The notes under the pieces are model-generated. The model was given only the letters and a program-made list of their open reading frames with translations. It made no database searches and was not told the DNA's origin. From Pseudomonadota bacterium (GTDB lineage: Bacteria; Pseudomonadota; Alphaproteobacteria; Rhizobiales; Rhizobiaceae), in NCBI GenBank assembly GCA_023387775.1, contig JAEWHN010000040.1, positions 1 through 6,779 on the forward strand: DNA of 6,779 nucleotides, written 5' to 3'. The position numbers and the translations under genes were made by a program. How positions within the stretch are numbered: the first letter of the stretch is position 1; every line of letters begins with the position of its first letter. Below, in pieces: positions 1 to 5,201 of the stretch.

Positions 1-369
1 GGCCTGCACCTCGCCAAAATTGTCGAGCACCTGCTCCAGGTCGGGCGAAAGCCATTCAAGATGGGGCGGGGCGACATAGAAGCCGATCTGAATGCGCACC
101 AGCGGTCGCATGGCGTAGAGCTCGGTGCAGACCCGGTCCAGGGCCGGCCGGTCGTCCGCGGCAAGCAATGCGGTGCACTTCAATATCATGAGGTAGAGGC
201 GGAACTCGCTATCCCGCTCCGACAGCTCTAGCGGGTTCAAATACTGGTGCAACAGTTGCCTGCTAGCGTCTCCGTAGATCTGCATCGAGGCAGGTCCGGA
301 GGAGAAATTGCTGCCGGAACCATGCGCCGGCTCCCCCCAGAATGGCAGTCCATTCCTGAGGGCGATCAT
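1..369 (-). CDS. Hypothetical protein, 3' end cut by the window edge
   Basis: An open leftward frame runs without a stop from an in-frame TGA near 462 to position 1, so the gene's 3' part lies outside the window. From the ATG at 369 the visible part is 123 residues. I do not recognise the family. Residues about 1-30 are rich in Gly, Ser and Pro (a GSGSNFSSG stretch) and probably disordered. Residues about 52-90 look like two amphipathic helices (EFRLYLMILKCTALLAADD, then RPALDRVCTELYAMRP), the pattern of a TPR-like helical hairpin. These helices and the protein-like composition are the reason to believe this frame; the opposite-strand frames here are Arg-rich shadows. The start is uncertain: ATGs at 423, 369 and 285 are all in frame and none has a convincing Shine-Dalgarno. 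The gene diverges from the DUF1194 gene. No function can be assigned. Confidence 0.6.
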   Translation of the reverse strand, partial: MIALRNGLPFWGEPAHGSGSNFSSGPASMQIYGDASRQLLHQYLNPLELSERDSEFRLYLMILKCTALLAADDRPALDRVCTELYAMRPLVRIQIGFYVAPPHLEWLSPDLEQVLDNFGEVQA

Positions 370-444
370 CGCTTGTTTCTCTGCCGACCCAAGAACTATC
401 GACCCAGGTGGAGGACATTGCATGCTGGGAAAATGGCTTAGCGC

Positions 445-471
445 CACTTCCGAAGTGCTTCATGACGTCAT
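445..471. repeat. Two adjacent palindromes in the divergent spacer
   Basis: Positions 445-457 read CACTTC-C-GAAGTG, a perfect 6-base dyad around one base. Positions 462-471 read ATGACGTCAT, a perfect 10-base palindrome. The right arm of the first can also pair with CTTC at 458-461 (GAAG-TG-CTTC), so two alternative foldings exist. They lie between the leftward hypothetical gene and the rightward DUF1194 gene, where a shared operator would be expected. Whether any protein binds them is inference. If the leftward gene starts at 423, the site is 22 bases or more upstream of its start. I find no convincing -35/-10 pair for either gene between 424 and 593. Confidence 0.35.
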
Positions 472-562
472 CAGGTTGTTGATGTTGACGAGGCCGAGCC
501 AACGCGAGGACCGTACTTCCGACAACCGATCGGATCTCGATTTCGACGGGCGATGAGCCTGA

Positions 563-583
563 GGGGCATCCGCCCCAGCGGAG
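563..583 (+). promoter_or_regulatory. Leader hairpin and Shine-Dalgarno of the DUF1194 gene
   Basis: GGGGC (563-567) pairs perfectly with GCCCC (572-576) around the tetraloop ATCC. Three bases further on is GGAG (580-583), ten bases before the ATG at 594, which supports that start. The hairpin stands just upstream of the ribosome binding site and does not cover it, so a regulatory effect is possible but not shown. Confidence 0.4.
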
Positions 584-593
584 TGTTCCTCTC

Positions 594-1427
594 ATGCGAC
601 AGTTGGATGTGTTGTTCCGGAGGCTCTCGAATGATTGGCATGACCGCGCAGTGCGGCGGAGCAGAATCTGGCGTGCCGTAGCGCGCGCCGCGGTGCTGGC
701 GCTTCCCTTGGCTGTCTCCCCACACCGGGCAGCCGCAGACGAACCGGTCGACACGGCGATCATTTTCGCGGTCGATCAGTCAGCGTCGATCGACCGCGAC
801 ATTGCCCGGTTGCAACTCAGCGGCCATGTCGAAGCCTTGCGGTCGGCCGAGGTCGCAAGGGCGATTGCGAGCGGGCTCATCGGCTGCATCGCCATCTCCT
901 ATATAGAATGGTCGAGCGCCGGAAAGCTGGAGACGGTTCTTCCGTGGACCAGGGTGTGCAGCGCCGCCGACACCGCCAGCGCGGCGGATCTCATTCAGGA
1001 ACAGGGCAATGATGGTCTCGAGCCAAGAGGGCGGGGCAGGACATCGATCTCATATGCCATAGATGTCGCCGGCCTGCTGCTCGGCTCGTATCCCGGGCAG
1101 GCGGCGCGAAAGGTCATCGACATCTCCACCAACGGCACCAACAATGACGGATTGCCCGTGAGCGAAAGCCGCGCCAAGGCGCTCGAACTGGGCCACATCG
1201 TCAATGGAATTGCCGTGTCACTGACAGAGCCGGGCGTGACCGACGACTTGCCCGGCTATCTGGAACGTAACGTCATCACCGGCGCCGGCTCTTTCGTCGT
1301 GGCACCACGCAGGCCCGAAGACTATGCGACGGCAATCCGGCGCAAGCTTGTCCTCGAGATCAGTGATGGGCGAAAGCCTGCTCGGGTCCTTCACGCCAAC
1401 ACCGAGCTTCCGTGGACCTTTCGCTAG
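594..1427 (+). CDS. DUF1194 domain protein, exported, von Willebrand A-like
   Basis: This encodes 277 residues. The N-terminus has Arg-rich residues 19-31 and a hydrophobic core at about 29-41 (AVARAAVLALPLAV). The sequence HRAAA/DEP gives a likely signal peptidase I cut after residue 48, so the mature protein should be periplasmic or secreted. The rest fits the DUF1194 family, a vWA-like fold. A MIDAS-type metal motif DQSAS is at 61-65 after a hydrophobic strand (AIIFAV), a conserved Thr is in GRTSI (T150), and VIDIS with D177 leads into TNGTNND (179-185). C98 and C122 could form a disulfide. The family is common in rhizobia, but its role is not established; metal-dependent binding of a protein partner is inferred from the fold. 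The pre-cleavage region is long, so a GTG at codon 20 (651) is a possible alternative start, but only the ATG at 594 has a Shine-Dalgarno. It stands alone and converges with the oxidoreductase gene across 44 bases. No clear terminator is visible in that gap. Confidence 0.9.
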   Translation: MRQLDVLFRRLSNDWHDRAVRRSRIWRAVARAAVLALPLAVSPHRAAADEPVDTAIIFAVDQSASIDRDIARLQLSGHVEALRSAEVARAIASGLIGCIAISYIEWSSAGKLETVLPWTRVCSAADTASAADLIQEQGNDGLEPRGRGRTSISYAIDVAGLLLGSYPGQAARKVIDISTNGTNNDGLPVSESRAKALELGHIVNGIAVSLTEPGVTDDLPGYLERNVITGAGSFVVAPRRPEDYATAIRRKLVLEISDGRKPARVLHANTELPWTFR

Positions 1428-1471
1428 GAGCGGAGCGTTGCAGGGCAGGCGCTATCTCTGGGTTGCCGGCT

Positions 1472-2383
1472 CTAACCTGGGCCGCTGCGCAGCCTTCCCG
1501 CGAACGGCTCGATGCCAGCATCGGCTGCCGCCATGCTGCCGATCGCTGCCCAGTCCAGCGAGGATCCGCCATTCGCAATCAGCCGGATGAAACGATCCCT
1601 CAGCAGGCTGCCCATCGGTAGCGGAACGCCGAGGTTCTCGGCAGCCATCAGCGCCAGCCGTATGTCCTTCTGGCCGAGTGGCGCGGCAAACCCGGCGGGG
1701 TGGAACCGCTCCTCGGCGATGAGCGTGCCGTAGTTGCTGTAGATGGGCGCGTTGAAAAGCGTGGAGGTCAGAATTTCAAGGTACTGCCGGCGGTTGAGGC
1801 CGGCCTTGGCGACAAGCGCCATCGCCTCGCCCAGAGACTCGATCACGCAGGCGATCAGGAAATTGCCGCTGAGCTTGACCAGATTGGCATCCTTCGGCGC
1901 CTGCGAGATGACGAAAAGCTTCAGGCTGATCGCTTCCAGGAATGGCCGCGCGCGGTCGATCGCCTCGTCCGTTCCGCCCGCTACTACCGAAAGTTGCCCG
2001 GCAGCGGCGACTTCGGGGCGGCCGAACACCGGTGCCGAGACGAAGAGCTGGCCGCGTCTTGCGTGCGCCTCCGCCAGACGTTCGCCCAGCGCCACGCTGA
2101 TGGTGCTGGAGGAGATGTGCACGGCGCCGCCGGCCAGGCTTTCGGCGATACCGTCCTTGCCCAGGGCGATGCTCGTGACGGCTTCATCATCCGTCAGCAT
2201 GGTGAACACCGCGTCGCCATGGCAGGCTTCGCTGGGCTTGGCCGCCACCGAAGCTCCCTTGCCGGCCAGCAGCTTGGTCTTCTCCGGGTTGCGGTTGTAG
2301 ACGGTGACGGTATGGCCGGCCTTCAGCAAGTTTGCAGCCATGCCGGCGCCCATCTGCCCGATGCCGATGAAGCCAACTTTCAT
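1472..2383 (-). CDS. NAD(P)-dependent beta-hydroxyacid dehydrogenase-family oxidoreductase
   Basis: This encodes 303 residues, the normal length for the 3-hydroxyisobutyrate dehydrogenase / 6-phosphogluconate dehydrogenase-like superfamily of cytosolic enzymes. The N-terminal Rossmann fold has the dinucleotide motif GIGQMGAGM (7-15). YNRNPEK follows at 29-35; the Arg after the second strand suggests a preference for NADP(H). The linker region has SSSTIS (91-96) and SAPVFGRP (116-123), where typical 3-hydroxyisobutyrate dehydrogenases have DAPVSGG. The expected catalytic Lys is in VKLSGNF (K170), with N174 one helical turn on. The helical C-terminal domain follows from about 165. The changed substrate loop argues against calling it 3-hydroxyisobutyrate dehydrogenase; related branches include glyoxylate/succinic semialdehyde reductases and imine reductases, and the substrate cannot be read from sequence. 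The frame stays open to 2452, but the ATG at 2383 is chosen because AGGAGG lies six bases before it and the Rossmann motif starts at once. It is downstream of the transporter and probably cotranscribed with it. Confidence 0.9.
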   Translation of the reverse strand: MKVGFIGIGQMGAGMAANLLKAGHTVTVYNRNPEKTKLLAGKGASVAAKPSEACHGDAVFTMLTDDEAVTSIALGKDGIAESLAGGAVHISSSTISVALGERLAEAHARRGQLFVSAPVFGRPEVAAAGQLSVVAGGTDEAIDRARPFLEAISLKLFVISQAPKDANLVKLSGNFLIACVIESLGEAMALVAKAGLNRRQYLEILTSTLFNAPIYSNYGTLIAEERFHPAGFAAPLGQKDIRLALMAAENLGVPLPMGSLLRDRFIRLIANGGSSLDWAAIGSMAAADAGIEPFAGRLRSGPG

Positions 2384-2389
2384 GGGACG

Positions 2390-2395
2390 CCTCCT
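2390..2395 (-). promoter_or_regulatory. Strong Shine-Dalgarno deciding the oxidoreductase start
   Basis: The minus strand reads AGGAGG here, six bases before the ATG at 2383. It rules out the longer reading from 2452, whose extra 23 residues (MFPAPPRIAED...) do not resemble the family. Confidence 0.85.
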
Positions 2396-2458
2396 CAAGA
2401 GAGATATGGCGCAGCTGTGGTCTTCGGCAATCCGGGGCGGGGCGGGAAACAACCCCCG

Positions 2459-2526
2459 GCGCTCGGCAGCGCGGGGGGGATGTGCGATGCTTATCAGGGC
2501 GGGCCGGCAACAGTGTGCGCCGGCCC
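2459..2526 (-). repeat. Two hairpins between transporter and oxidoreductase genes
   Basis: In the 165-base spacer, GGGCCGGC (2501-2508) pairs perfectly with GCCGGCCC (2519-2526) around a ten-base loop. GCGCT (2459-2463) pairs with AGCGC (2468-2472) around CGGC. Neither is followed by a T-run on the minus strand, so they are not standard intrinsic terminators. Reading leftwards, the larger hairpin comes 22 bases after the transporter stop. It could protect the upstream mRNA or partly end transcription, so that the oxidoreductase is expressed at a different level. That role is inference; the base pairing is direct. Confidence 0.45.
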
Positions 2527-2548
2527 AACATTGCTTCGATGAAGCCGG

Positions 2549-3901
2549 TCAGGCGTCGATGTCGACGTCCTTGGTTTCCTTGCCGAGCAGCAGCGCGATC
2601 AGGGTCAAGACGGCCATGGCCGAAAGATACACGCCCACCCAGAACGGACTGCCGCCGCCGGCGCTCCACAGTGCCACCGCGATGAAGGGAGCGATCGCCG
2701 CGCCCAGGATCGAGGAGACGTTGTAGGAGATGCCGGAGCCGGTGTAGCGCACATTGGCCGGAAACAGTTCCGGGAGCAGCGCACCCATCGGTCCGAAGGT
2801 CATGCCCATCAGCGTGAAGCCGATGATGAGCCAGGCCATGACGCCGGCATTGCCGCCTTCGAGCATCGGCACCCAGAAAAGACCGAACGCGATGATGCCG
2901 AGCGTGACCCAGATCAGGGTCTTGCGCCGGCCCCAGCGGTCGGCCCACGGGCCGGAGACCATGGTGAAGATGCCGAAAAACACCACGCCCACGATCATCA
3001 TCAGCACGAAGGTGCTGTAGTCGTATCCGAGACCGGGCAAAGCGGCGCTGGTGGCGGCGCGGCCGTAGCTCAGCGAGAAGGTGGTCATCAGGTAGAACAG
3101 CACATAGGTGGCCAGCATGTAGAAGGTGCCCAGAACGAGTTCCTTCCAGTGCGATTTGAAGGCGGCCACGATCGGCACTTTCTGCACCTGCCCGGTCTTG
3201 ACCGTGTTTTCGAAGGCAGTGCTCTCCACCAGGTTCAGCCGCACCCACAGCCCCACCGCGACCATGATGATCGAGAACAGGAACGGGACGCGCCAGCCCC
3301 ATTCAAGGAAGGCTGTCGAAGGCCGCGAGGGGTCTTCGGAGGGCAGGGTGGCGGCGATGATCAGGAACAGGCCGTTGGCGATGATGAAGCCGATCGGCGC
3401 GCCGAGCTGGGGGAAGGTGCCGTAGATTGCCCGCTTGCCGGCCGGCGCATTTTCGGTCGCCACCAGTGCCGCACCGCTCCATTCGCCGCCAAGCGCAAAG
3501 CCCTGTGCCAGCCGCAGCAGCACCAGCAGTGCCGGCGCGAACCAGCCGACGGTGATATAGGTCGGCAACAGGCCGATCAGGAAGGTGGCGATGCCCATAG
3601 TCAGCAAGGCGCCCACCAGCGTGATCTTGCGCCCGCGCTTGTCGCCCAGATGGCCGAAGAAGATCGCGCCAAGCGGCCGCGCGACCATTGCGGCGCCGAA
3701 CACCGCAAACGACGCAAGCAGCGCGGTGGTCTCGTTGCCCTTGGGAAAGAAGAGATAGGGAAACACCAGCACGGCGGCGGTGGCATAGACGTAGAAATCA
3801 TAGAATTCGATGGTGGTGCCGATGAGGCTGGCCAGGATCACGCGGGAGCGTGAATTGGCGGGCACAGCGCTCGACGCCGTCACTGTCGTGGTCGAAGACA
3901 T
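2549..3901 (-). CDS. MFS transporter, metabolite:H+ symporter (MHS) type
   Basis: This encodes a 450-residue inner-membrane protein of about 12 predicted helices, the usual length for the MHS family (KgtP, ProP, ShiA and relatives), which import organic acids or zwitterions with protons. After a polar N-terminus, helix 1 carries TIEFYDFYVY (30-39), typical of the family. The MFS motif A is GHLGDKRGRK (83-92), and its second-half counterpart is GPWADRWGRRK (317-327). Other family landmarks are RLAQGFALGGEW (130-141), the GWRVPFL loop (202-208) and LPELFPANVRYTGSG (376-390). The C-terminus is short and acidic, without the coiled coil found in ProP, so an osmosensory role is unlikely. It most resembles the ShiA/YhjE-like group, but the substrate is unknown. 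The ATG at 3901 has only a distant GGAG (11 bases away). The next gene downstream on the same strand is the oxidoreductase, suggesting uptake followed by oxidation or reduction of one small acid. Confidence 0.93.
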   Translation of the reverse strand: MSSTTTVTASSAVPANSRSRVILASLIGTTIEFYDFYVYATAAVLVFPYLFFPKGNETTALLASFAVFGAAMVARPLGAIFFGHLGDKRGRKITLVGALLTMGIATFLIGLLPTYITVGWFAPALLVLLRLAQGFALGGEWSGAALVATENAPAGKRAIYGTFPQLGAPIGFIIANGLFLIIAATLPSEDPSRPSTAFLEWGWRVPFLFSIIMVAVGLWVRLNLVESTAFENTVKTGQVQKVPIVAAFKSHWKELVLGTFYMLATYVLFYLMTTFSLSYGRAATSAALPGLGYDYSTFVLMMIVGVVFFGIFTMVSGPWADRWGRRKTLIWVTLGIIAFGLFWVPMLEGGNAGVMAWLIIGFTLMGMTFGPMGALLPELFPANVRYTGSGISYNVSSILGAAIAPFIAVALWSAGGGSPFWVGVYLSAMAVLTLIALLLGKETKDVDIDA

Positions 3902-3961
3902 GTAAAATGTCGCTCCATGCGATCAAAGCGGCGTTGGCTCGAGCAGGAAGGAGTCGTGCCG

Positions 3962-3982
3962 GCAAGCTTCGATCAAGATTGC
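3962..3982. promoter_or_regulatory. Candidate operator: 21-base dyad upstream of the transporter gene
   Basis: GCAA at 3962-3965 mirrors TTGC at 3979-3982, and CTT (3967-3969) mirrors AAG (3975-3977). Seven of ten position pairs are complementary around the centre at 3972. It lies 61-81 bases upstream of the transporter ATG, a normal place for a LysR- or GntR-type site. No regulator gene is in the window, so the binder is unknown. I could not place a convincing sigma70 promoter between 3902 and 4088. Confidence 0.35.
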
Positions 3983-4088
3983 TGAAGGGCGAGGTTCCGC
4001 CTTGGCGGATGATGCCTCACCCCTAGAGCCTTGCGACCGGACATTTCAAGAAATTTCATTGCGCAACATGTCGCATTCGGGAAACGCA

Positions 4089-4109
4089 GTGTCCTCGAAA
4101 CGAAGACAC
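4089..4109 (-). terminator. Possible terminator hairpin after the transglycosylase gene
   Basis: GTGTCCTCG (4089-4097) and CGAAGACAC (4101-4109) pair at eight of nine positions around AAA. The hairpin begins 29 bases beyond the stop of the leftward transglycosylase gene. On that strand it is followed by TGCGTTTCCC, a poor T-tract, so it may be only a weak or Rho-assisted terminator. Confidence 0.35.
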
Positions 4110-4138
4110 GGTGTCCGGATCGTGCGCGGGCGGTGCCC

Positions 4139-4711
4139 TCAGCGGCCGCAGGAGCGCAGCTGTGCGGCGTATCTGGTTGCCATGGTGGTCGCCCGGCGGG
4201 CGCCCTGCTGCGCAGTGGCATTTGCAGTGCCCCGCGCGTAGCCGGAATGACCCATGTAGTAGGCAAGATAGAGGTTGTAGGCGTCGTCGCGCCCTATGCC
4301 GTTCACGCGGCTGCTGGTGCTGTGATACCAACCGACGAAGTGGATGGCGTCGGCAAAGTTCGTCCGGCTTGCGTATGCGCGCCCGGTCTCGGCCCGATAG
4401 CGCGACCATGTGCCGTCAAGTGCCTGCGAATAGCCATAGGCTGTCGAGGCGCGAGTCCAGGGAATGAAGCCAAGCAGTTTCTTGCGGGGCGGCCGAGCGT
4501 AAGGGTTGAAGCCAGACTCGGCGTAGATCGTGGCCATGAGGATCGGCACGGGCACGCCGAACTCGCGCTCAGTCTTCCTTGCCGCGCCATGCCAGCTGTT
4601 GAACCAGCCATCTCTTTGATCGAACACCGCACACACGTCGCTGATACGCGACGGCGCGGATGCGCAGCTCCCGAGCGCCAGGAGCGCGACAAGAAACAGG
4701 ACGCGCTTCAT
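4139..4711 (-). CDS. Lipoprotein with lytic transglycosylase (SLT-like) domain
   Basis: This encodes 190 residues. Residues 1-16 form a lipoprotein signal with a hydrophobic core and lipobox LGSC, so Cys16 would be lipidated and the enzyme anchored to a membrane facing the periplasm. The domain matches SLT lysozyme-like enzymes that cut the MurNAc-GlcNAc bond of peptidoglycan, leaving a 1,6-anhydro end. The likely catalytic Glu is E65 in IYAESGFNP (62-70), and the usual Gly-Tyr-Ser-Gln motif appears as AYGYSQA (91-97). GWYHSTS (127-133) and YNLYLAYYMGHSGYARG (145-161) follow, the aromatic-rich C-terminal half seen in the small family-4 type SLT proteins. The frame stays open to 4867, but the ATG at 4711 is chosen for the immediate signal peptide and a GAGG four bases upstream. 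A CtrA-type site lies 39 bases before the start. C27 and C188 could form a disulfide. Its exact role in wall turnover cannot be read from sequence. Confidence 0.88.
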   Translation of the reverse strand: MKRVLFLVALLALGSCASAPSRISDVCAVFDQRDGWFNSWHGAARKTEREFGVPVPILMATIYAESGFNPYARPPRKKLLGFIPWTRASTAYGYSQALDGTWSRYRAETGRAYASRTNFADAIHFVGWYHSTSSRVNGIGRDDAYNLYLAYYMGHSGYARGTANATAQQGARRATTMATRYAAQLRSCGR

Positions 4712-4749
4712 TGAACCTCGCTTTCCGTCCTGTCGTAAGTCGGAAGAAA

Positions 4750-4764
4750 TTAAGCAAAATTTAA
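4750..4764 (-). promoter_or_regulatory. Perfect CtrA-type site TTAA-N7-TTAA
   Basis: The bases TTAA (4750-4753), seven bases, TTAA (4761-4764) match the full CtrA recognition pattern of alphaproteobacteria. The site is in an AT-rich island of an otherwise GC-rich spacer, 39-53 bases upstream of the transglycosylase start, where it would overlap or flank the promoter. A GANTC sequence (GATTC, 4773-4777), the target of the cell-cycle methylase CcrM, lies nine bases beyond it. The match is direct; control by CtrA is inference. Confidence 0.55.
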
Positions 4765-4876
4765 AGGAACGAGATTCGGCCCGCCGTCCGACGCAAATCT
4801 CTCCCGCGGGCGCGGTTTTCCACAGCCGGGCGGCTGGAGGCCGGCGGTTCTCACGGTCGAAGGCCACCGTTCACGT

Positions 4877-4888
4877 GACGGGCCCGTC
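4877..4888. repeat. 12-base perfect palindrome
   Basis: GACGGGCCCGTC is fully self-complementary and overlaps a second palindrome, TCACGTGA (4871-4878). Both lie in the spacer between the leftward transglycosylase gene and the rightward small membrane gene, just upstream of the proposed promoter of the latter. They may be operator sites; nothing more can be said. Confidence 0.4.
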
Positions 4889-4893
4889 GGGTC

Positions 4894-4923
4894 TTAAAAC
4901 CGCGCCGTGTGTCCCCATATTAT
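4894..4923 (+). promoter_or_regulatory. Probable promoter of the small membrane protein gene
   Basis: TTAAAA (4894-4899) and TATTAT (4918-4923) are separated by 18 bases and match the sigma70-type consensus at four and five of six positions. Transcription would start near 4930, about 27 bases before the ATG. Confidence 0.4.
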
Positions 4924-4924
4924 T

Positions 4925-4946
4925 CCCGAGAACCCTGGTTCCCGGG
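4925..4946. repeat. Inverted repeat touching the Shine-Dalgarno of the small gene
   Basis: CCCGAGAACC (4925-4934) and GGTTCCCGGG (4937-4946) are complementary with one A-C mismatch around CT. The last G is also the first base of GGAGG (4946-4950), the ribosome binding site of the small gene. If transcription begins upstream of the repeat, this is a hairpin beside the binding site. If it begins near 4930, as the promoter above suggests, it is more likely a DNA operator over the start point. Confidence 0.5.
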
Positions 4947-4956
4947 GAGGTGACGG

Positions 4957-5124
4957 ATGATCCGGATTGTCCTTGTCGCTCTGGTCGTGATGGTGGCGTG
5001 GTCCGCTCTGGCCAGGCTTCTTCAGGCTCTCAAGACGGCGAACATCGATTGGACCGGTGTGACGGCCGCGATCGCCTTCATCGTGCTCGCCTTCTGGCTT
5101 CGCCACATCACCGGAATGGGCTGA
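4957..5124 (+). CDS. Small two-helix membrane protein, 55 residues
   Basis: An ATG preceded by GGGGAGG (4944-4950; six-base spacing) opens a 55-residue frame ending in TGA at 5122. The product has two hydrophobic stretches, residues about 3-18 (RIVLVALVVMVAWSAL) and 35-48 (VTAAIAFIVLAFWL). They are joined by a polar loop with RLLQALKTANIDWTG (20-34), giving a small inner-membrane hairpin protein. The strong Shine-Dalgarno, the clean hydrophobic pattern and the lack of any overlapping gene argue that it is real. The longer rightward frame through this stretch is a shadow rich in Arg and His. I do not recognise the family and cannot assign a function. It diverges from the transglycosylase gene and converges with rlmB, 77 bases away. 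Confidence 0.75.
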   Translation: MIRIVLVALVVMVAWSALARLLQALKTANIDWTGVTAAIAFIVLAFWLRHITGMG

Positions 5125-5168
5125 GCGCGCCGGTAAATAACGGATGCCGGCGGCGCCAGGAAGACAGC

Positions 5169-5188
5169 AGAATCAATGTCCTGATTCT
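5169..5188. terminator. Hairpin in the convergent gap, possible weak terminator
   Basis: AGAATCA (5169-5175) pairs perfectly with TGATTCT (5182-5188) around six bases. It lies between the small membrane gene and rlmB, whose transcripts converge here. Neither side has a good T-run (rightward TGCGCTCTTAAAA; leftward GCTGTCTTCC), so termination is plausible from position but not proven. Each arm contains a GANTC site. Confidence 0.4.
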
Positions 5189-5201
5189 TGCGCTCTTAAA
5201 A

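Noticed and set aside
485..490. TTGACG as a -35 box for the DUF1194 gene
   Set aside because: No -10-like sequence lies at 16-18 bases downstream.
263..763. Leftward 166-residue frame overlapping the DUF1194 signal peptide region
   Set aside because: Its composition is Ser/Arg-rich shadow type, and the other leftward frame at 1-369 has better protein character.
1700..2542. Rightward 280-residue frame opposite the oxidoreductase
   Set aside because: It is an antisense shadow in a GC-rich gene; the opposite strand encodes a full family-length protein with all motifs.
2187..3302. Leftward 371-residue frame spanning transporter and oxidoreductase
   Set aside because: It is an Arg/His-rich shadow in another frame of two well-supported genes on the same strand.
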